NCBI GenBank assembly: GCA_003022085.1
Contig: PXQK01000060.1
Coordinates: 1 to 9,030, forward strand
Direction of reading: 5' to 3'
Source of the DNA: Halobacteriales archaeon QH_10_65_19
GTDB taxonomy: Archaea > Halobacteriota > Halobacteria > Halobacteriales > Haloarculaceae
DNA: 9,030 nucleotides
In this document: positions 6,105-9,030 of the stretch, piece by piece
How positions within the stretch are numbered: position 1 is the first letter of the stretch
How the letters are laid out: each line of letters opens with the position of its first letter
The notes under the pieces: generated by a model
The model's database searches: none
Told to the model about the DNA's origin: nothing
The model's input: only the letters and a program-made list of their open reading frames with translations
Position numbers and translations under genes: made by a program

Positions 6105-6126
6105 TCGACGACGCCGGCCTCGTCGA
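6105..6126 (-). terminator. Hairpin after the SafE-like gene
   Basis: TCGACGA (6105-6111) pairs perfectly with TCGTCGA (6120-6126) around an 8-base loop. It starts 8 bases beyond the TAA stop of the minus-strand SafE-like gene. No clear T-run follows, so terminator function is uncertain. Confidence 0.35.
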
Positions 6127-6134
6127 GAGCAGGA

Positions 6135-6953
6135 TTACCCGGTGGGCATCCCGAGCGGATCCCAGAACGGCAGTCCGGGATGTGGGATGTGGTAGCCGAG
6201 GCTCATCAGGCCGTGAGCGAACAGCACGTAGCCCAGCGCCAGGAAGACGACGCCTAGCACGCGGTGGAGGCGGCGCCGGTGGACCGCGTCGACACTCTCG
6301 ATGATGGTTCCGTAGGCGAACACCGCAGGGATGGTCCCGAGGCCGAGCGCGGCGAGCGCGACGGCGCCGGCGACCGCCGAGCCGCTGGCGAACGCGTAGA
6401 GGTATGCCGGGTAGAGGATCGGACACGGCAGCAGGCCGTGCATCGCGCCGAGACCGACGATGCCCGGGCCGCTGGCCAGCCGCTCGACCCAGTCGGTCAG
6501 CCGGCTCATCACCCGGCCGGTTCCCGGCAACTGTATTCCGACGGAAATCCGGCCGAGCACGTAGTGGCCGCCGATCACGATCACCGCCGCGCCGATGCCG
6601 ACGCCGACAACCCCGCGGACAGTCTCTGCCGTCGCCGTCACCTCGCCGAGACCGAGAAAGACCAGCCCGCCGAGTGCGCCCATCAGCGCGCCGAGCAGCG
6701 TGTAGCTCGTTGCCCTGCCGACGTTGAACAGCGCGTGCTGGCGGACCTCGAACGGCGTGAGGTGCGATCCGCGACCGCGGCCCCGCTTGCGGTGGCCGGC
6801 AGCCTCTGTGCCCCCGTCGGCCCGTTTCGGGTCCATCCTGCTCGCGTAGATCGTCACGAGCGGGCCGCACATCCCGATGCAGTGGGCACCGCCGAGTAGT
6901 CCGACCAGAAAGAACAGCGCGACGTCGGTTCCAAAGATCGTTGACAGTGCCAT
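6135..6953 (-). CDS. SafE/TauE-like (DsbD_2-type) membrane protein with CxxxC
   Basis: A 272-residue integral membrane protein with about six helices (roughly 11-33, 77-102, 111-133, 161-190, 193-218, 232-256). The first helix holds G21-G-A-H24-C25-I-G-M-C29-G-P, the hallmark of the COG2836 / sulfite exporter TauE/SafE group (related to DsbD_2 and UreH). The matching helix in the second half holds H172-G-L-L-P-C177-P. A basic, His-containing loop (39-73) separates helices 1 and 2. Bacterial relatives sit near copper ATPases and cytochrome oxidase assembly genes; transport of metal or reducing power is proposed, but the exact reaction is not settled. It lies on the same strand as the downstream Tat lipoprotein operon, now separated by the IS-like element, and is divergent from the cupin gene. 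A perfect 10-bp inverted repeat touches its ATG. The family is sure; the substrate is not. Confidence 0.85.
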   Translation of the reverse strand: MALSTIFGTDVALFFLVGLLGGAHCIGMCGPLVTIYASRMDPKRADGGTEAAGHRKRGRGRGSHLTPFEVRQHALFNVGRATSYTLLGALMGALGGLVFLGLGEVTATAETVRGVVGVGIGAAVIVIGGHYVLGRISVGIQLPGTGRVMSRLTDWVERLASGPGIVGLGAMHGLLPCPILYPAYLYAFASGSAVAGAVALAALGLGTIPAVFAYGTIIESVDAVHRRRLHRVLGVVFLALGYVLFAHGLMSLGYHIPHPGLPFWDPLGMPTG

Positions 6954-6983
6954 CTATGTGGAGTTGGGACCGTCTCCACATAG
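6954..6983. promoter_or_regulatory. Perfect 10-bp inverted repeat, candidate operator
   Basis: CTATGTGGAG (6954-6963) and CTCCACATAG (6974-6983) are exact reverse complements separated by 10 bases. The near arm touches the ATG of the SafE-like gene (6951-6953). The far arm lies 21-30 bases before it, where the TATA box of a leaderless gene belongs; ACTATGTGGA is the only candidate there. A dimeric regulator bound across both arms, with centres two helix turns apart, could block the promoter. A hairpin in a short leader is the alternative. Confidence 0.6.
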
Positions 6984-7046
6984 TCCCGTCGGTGCGGGCG
7001 ACGACGCGGGGGGACCGGGCGTGCTGTTCGCCACGGGAGGTGCCGG

Positions 7047-7055
7047 TATTTATAC
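7047..7055 (+). promoter_or_regulatory. TATA box of the cupin gene
   Basis: TATTTATAC is centred about 27 bases before the ATG at 7078, the spacing of a leaderless haloarchaeal transcript. It supports this ATG over longer upstream reading in the same frame. Confidence 0.7.
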
Positions 7056-7077
7056 TCGACACGGAACAAGCAGGGGT

Positions 7078-7416
7078 ATGTCACTGGATAGATTCAGTAC
7101 CGGGAACGAAGAACTCGATCCCGGCGTTGGCGAGGTCGAAACCGCGGAACTGGTCGTCGAGGACGACGTACTCGTGAAAGCGTTCGCGCTCGGCCCGGGA
7201 TCGACACTCGAACCACACGAACACGAGGGCAGCACCAACGTGTTTCACGTCCTCGAGGGTACCGTCACCGTCCTGCAGGGCGAGGAGGACGGCGAACGCG
7301 AGGACGTCGATGCGCCCGGCGTGGTGTTGCACGAGCGCGGCGTCGTCCACGGCGCCCGCAACGACACCGACGAAACTGTCATTTTCACCGCGAGCCTCTC
7401 TCCCCTGCCCTCCTGA
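7078..7416 (+). CDS. Small single-domain cupin protein
   Basis: A 112-residue acidic cytoplasmic protein with one conserved cupin barrel. Motif 1 is P46-H47-E-H49, then N54-V-F-H57-V-L-E60-G61. Motif 2 is P80-G-V-V-L, then G88-V-V-H91-G-A-R-N95. H47, H49 and H91 could hold a metal; the usual acidic ligand of motif 1 falls at or near T53-N54, so the site may be a three-His centre or inactive. Cupins of this size include dioxygenases, sugar-binding proteins and sensors, so no reaction can be assigned. The start is fixed by a TATA box 27 bases upstream; the frame stays open further left, but that part crosses the promoter and the SafE-like gene. It shares a 124-base divergent promoter region with that gene, so joint regulation through the 10-bp inverted repeat is possible but not shown. 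Confidence 0.85.
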   Translation: MSLDRFSTGNEELDPGVGEVETAELVVEDDVLVKAFALGPGSTLEPHEHEGSTNVFHVLEGTVTVLQGEEDGEREDVDAPGVVLHERGVVHGARNDTDETVIFTASLSPLPS

Positions 7417-7434
7417 TACTGTCGGAGAAAAATC

Positions 7435-7455
7435 CTGGCGGATTTTCGCCGCCAG
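7435..7455 (+). terminator. Hairpin after the cupin gene
   Basis: CTGGCGG (7435-7441) pairs perfectly with CCGCCAG (7449-7455) around ATTTTCG, 18 bases after the TGA stop. On the minus strand the AAAAA just before it reads as TTTTT and could also end transcripts from the aminotransferase side. Confidence 0.45.
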
Positions 7456-7492
7456 TATTGCGACGAGTTGCCGATGCGTCCGGGCGCTCATC

Positions 7493-7510
7493 ACCGGCCT
7501 GTCGGCCGGT
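7493..7510. terminator. Second hairpin between convergent genes
   Basis: ACCGGCC (7493-7499) pairs perfectly with GGCCGGT (7504-7510) around TGTC, followed on the plus strand by TCTT and, further on, TTTT at about 7559. It lies between the converging cupin and aminotransferase genes and may serve either. Confidence 0.4.
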
Positions 7511-7595
7511 TCTTCGCGCCCTCTGTTTCCGACAACTGTCACGTAAGCTGTTCACGTACTTTTGTCTGTCAGTATGAATCACTATCAGATGCGCC

Positions 7596-8753
7596 TTACA
7601 GGAGGTCGTACTCGTCGAGCCGGTCGACAGCCTCCCGCAGCCGTTCCGTGCTGTTCGCGTACGAGAGTCGGGCGTAGCCCGGCGTCCCGAACGCACTCCC
7701 CGGGACGGTCGCGACGTGTGCGTCGCTGATTGCCTCGTCGCACCACGCCTGGTCGTCGTCGGCGACGGGCAGCATCATGTAGAACGCGCCCTGGGGTTCC
7801 ACGACGTCGACGCCGCGGTCGGCGAACTCCGCGAGCAGCATGTCTCGGCGCTTTTCGAAGGCGGCGCGCATCTCCTCGACAGCCTTGTCGGTGTTCTCGA
7901 GCGCTTCGACCCCCGCGTGCTGGACGAAGCTGGTCGCACACGAGACCGAGTGGCCGTGGATCTTCCCGGCCTGCTCGACGAGCGACTCGGGGCCGGCGAA
8001 GTAGCCGAGCCGCCAGCCGGTCATCGCGTAGGCCTTCGAGAACCCGTTGAGGGTGATCGTCCGGTCTTCCATCCCCGGGAGCGTCCCCAGGCTCGTCGCG
8101 GTCGTGTCGTAGGTGATCTTCTTGTAGATTTCGTCGGAGATGACCGTCACGTCGTGCTCGACCGCGAGGTCGCGGACCCCCTCGAGGGCGGCGTCCGAGT
8201 AGACCGCGCCGTGGGGGTTGCCCGGCGAGTTGACCACCAGCAGCGTCGTCTCGTCGGTCACGACGCCCGCGAGGTCGTCGAGCGCCGGTTCGAGCGCGAA
8301 GTCGTAGCGGGCGGTGTCGACCCGCGACACGTCGCCGCCGGCGATCTTCGCCATCGCCTCGTAGGAGACCCACGCCGGGTCGAGCAGTACGGTCTCGTCG
8401 CCGTCGTCGATCAGCGCCTGGAACGCCTCGAACAGCGCCTGCTTGCCGCCGGGCGTGACCATGATGTTCTCCGGTTCGTACTGGTCGAGGCCGTCGTCGG
8501 CGAGTTTCTCGGCGATCGCTTCGCGCAGTGCCGGAATGCCAGGCGACGGTGTGTAGCCGGTCTCGCCAGCAGCCAGGGCCTCCTCCGCGGCGTGCTTGAT
8601 GTTTTCGGGCGTGTCGAAGTCCGGTTCACCGACGCTCAGGTCGACGACGTCGACGCCCTCGGCCTCCAGTTTTGCCGCCGTGTTACTGATCGCGAGCGTG
8701 GCGCTCGGCGACACTCTCTTTACCCGTTCCGCGAACGTGAGTTGTGCTGTCAT
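7596..8753 (-). CDS. Class I PLP-dependent aminotransferase (aspartate type)
   Basis: A 385-residue fold-type I aminotransferase of the aspartate family, moving an amino group between an amino acid and a 2-oxo acid; cytoplasmic. The PLP site is complete: N179-P-H-G (in place of the common NPTG), D207-E-I-Y210, S239-K240-A-Y-A-M-T-G-W-R with the Schiff-base Lys, and R362-L-S-Y with the carboxylate-binding Arg. The N-terminal VDLSVGEPDFDTP and GETGYTPSPGIPALREAIA blocks are typical. The length is normal. The gene starts 26 bases after the ribH stop on the same strand, so the two are probably one operon. No Shine-Dalgarno sequence is seen at its ATG. The substrate cannot be read from the sequence; aspartate/2-oxoglutarate or a broad range is the default. 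A specific riboflavin-pathway role is unproven. Confidence 0.93.
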   Translation of the reverse strand: MTAQLTFAERVKRVSPSATLAISNTAAKLEAEGVDVVDLSVGEPDFDTPENIKHAAEEALAAGETGYTPSPGIPALREAIAEKLADDGLDQYEPENIMVTPGGKQALFEAFQALIDDGDETVLLDPAWVSYEAMAKIAGGDVSRVDTARYDFALEPALDDLAGVVTDETTLLVVNSPGNPHGAVYSDAALEGVRDLAVEHDVTVISDEIYKKITYDTTATSLGTLPGMEDRTITLNGFSKAYAMTGWRLGYFAGPESLVEQAGKIHGHSVSCATSFVQHAGVEALENTDKAVEEMRAAFEKRRDMLLAEFADRGVDVVEPQGAFYMMLPVADDDQAWCDEAISDAHVATVPGSAFGTPGYARLSYANSTERLREAVDRLDEYDLL

Positions 8754-8779
8754 TGTCAGTCGATGGTGGGTCGTAGTTG

Positions 8780-9030
8780 TCAGTCAGCTTCTTCGAGTGC
8801 ATCGGTCGTGTCGATGGCGCTGTCGACAGCAGTCGCGCCGTGGTCGACCCGCGCCCGCGCCTCGTCGTGGCTCATGCCCGGGCCGATGATGCCGAGCGCG
8901 ACCGGTGTGTCCCGGTCGAGGCTGACGTCGGTCAGCCCCTGTGCGGCGGCGTCGGCGATCACCTGGTCGTGGTCCGTGTCACCGGTGATGATCGCGCCCA
9001 GCGCGACCACCGCGTCGATCCCCTCTCGTC
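8780..9030 (-). CDS. ribH: 6,7-dimethyl-8-ribityllumazine synthase, C-terminal part
   Basis: The last 82 residues of lumazine synthase; the N-terminal part lies beyond the right edge. The enzyme joins 5-amino-6-ribitylamino-uracil with 3,4-dihydroxy-2-butanone 4-phosphate, the penultimate step of riboflavin synthesis. Visible hallmarks are VVALGAIITGDTDHDQVI, in which GDTDH carries the catalytic His, then QGLTDVSLDRDTPVALGIIGPGM, the conserved segment that lines the active site of the neighbouring subunit. The acidic end (DTTDALEEAD) fits a haloarchaeon. It lies upstream of the aminotransferase gene, 26 bases apart on the same strand. The reading frame continues to the window edge without a stop, so the true start is outside. 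High confidence. Confidence 0.93.
   Translation of the reverse strand, partial: REGIDAVVALGAIITGDTDHDQVIADAAAQGLTDVSLDRDTPVALGIIGPGMSHDEARARVDHGATAVDSAIDTTDALEEAD

Noticed and set aside
8753..8785. Direct repeat TTGTCAGTC between ribH and the aminotransferase gene
   Set aside because: Two 9-base copies 24 bases apart. One overlaps the ribH stop and the other the aminotransferase start codon, so they are constrained by coding and may be chance.

Overview
The window looks like chromosomal DNA of a halophilic archaeon (class Halobacteria). The DNA is GC-rich, the soluble proteins are very acidic, and the exported proteins carry a twin-arginine motif followed by a lipobox. Several genes also have a TATA box about 27 bases before the start codon with almost no leader, as is common in haloarchaea. 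I cannot name a genus.

Layout from left to right. Positions 1-153 are non-coding and hold a strong hairpin that may be the end of an insertion element. A cyclophilin-type prolyl isomerase (154-666, minus) is divergent from an MFS transporter (795-2210, plus). The N-terminus of the transporter looks like a piece of a HalOD1 domain, and the promoter points to a start codon in another frame. A three-gene minus-strand operon of Tat lipoproteins follows (5252 down to 2248): a divergent DyP-peroxidase-like protein, a P19/Fe2+-transport-like protein and a small His-rich lipoprotein. A 763-base non-coding element (5326-6088), bounded on both sides by the same pentamer and by end hairpins of IS200/IS605 (IS1341) type, lies upstream of that operon. 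Next comes a six-helix SafE/TauE-like membrane protein with a CxxxC motif (6135-6953, minus), divergent from a leaderless cupin gene (7078-7416, plus). A perfect 10-bp inverted repeat touches the start codon of the SafE-like gene. The right end carries a class I aminotransferase (7596-8753, minus) just downstream of ribH (8780 to the window edge, minus).

The most interesting part is 2248-6953. Four minus-strand genes for membrane or exported proteins suggest an extracytoplasmic metal-handling module for iron or copper. It combines an EfeB-like partner with a P19-like partner, parts that bacteria usually keep in separate systems (EfeUOB and P19/FetP). No Ftr1/EfeU permease is visible here. The IS-like element now sits between the SafE-like gene and the lipoprotein operon. 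Functions are assigned from motifs read by eye; no database search was possible.
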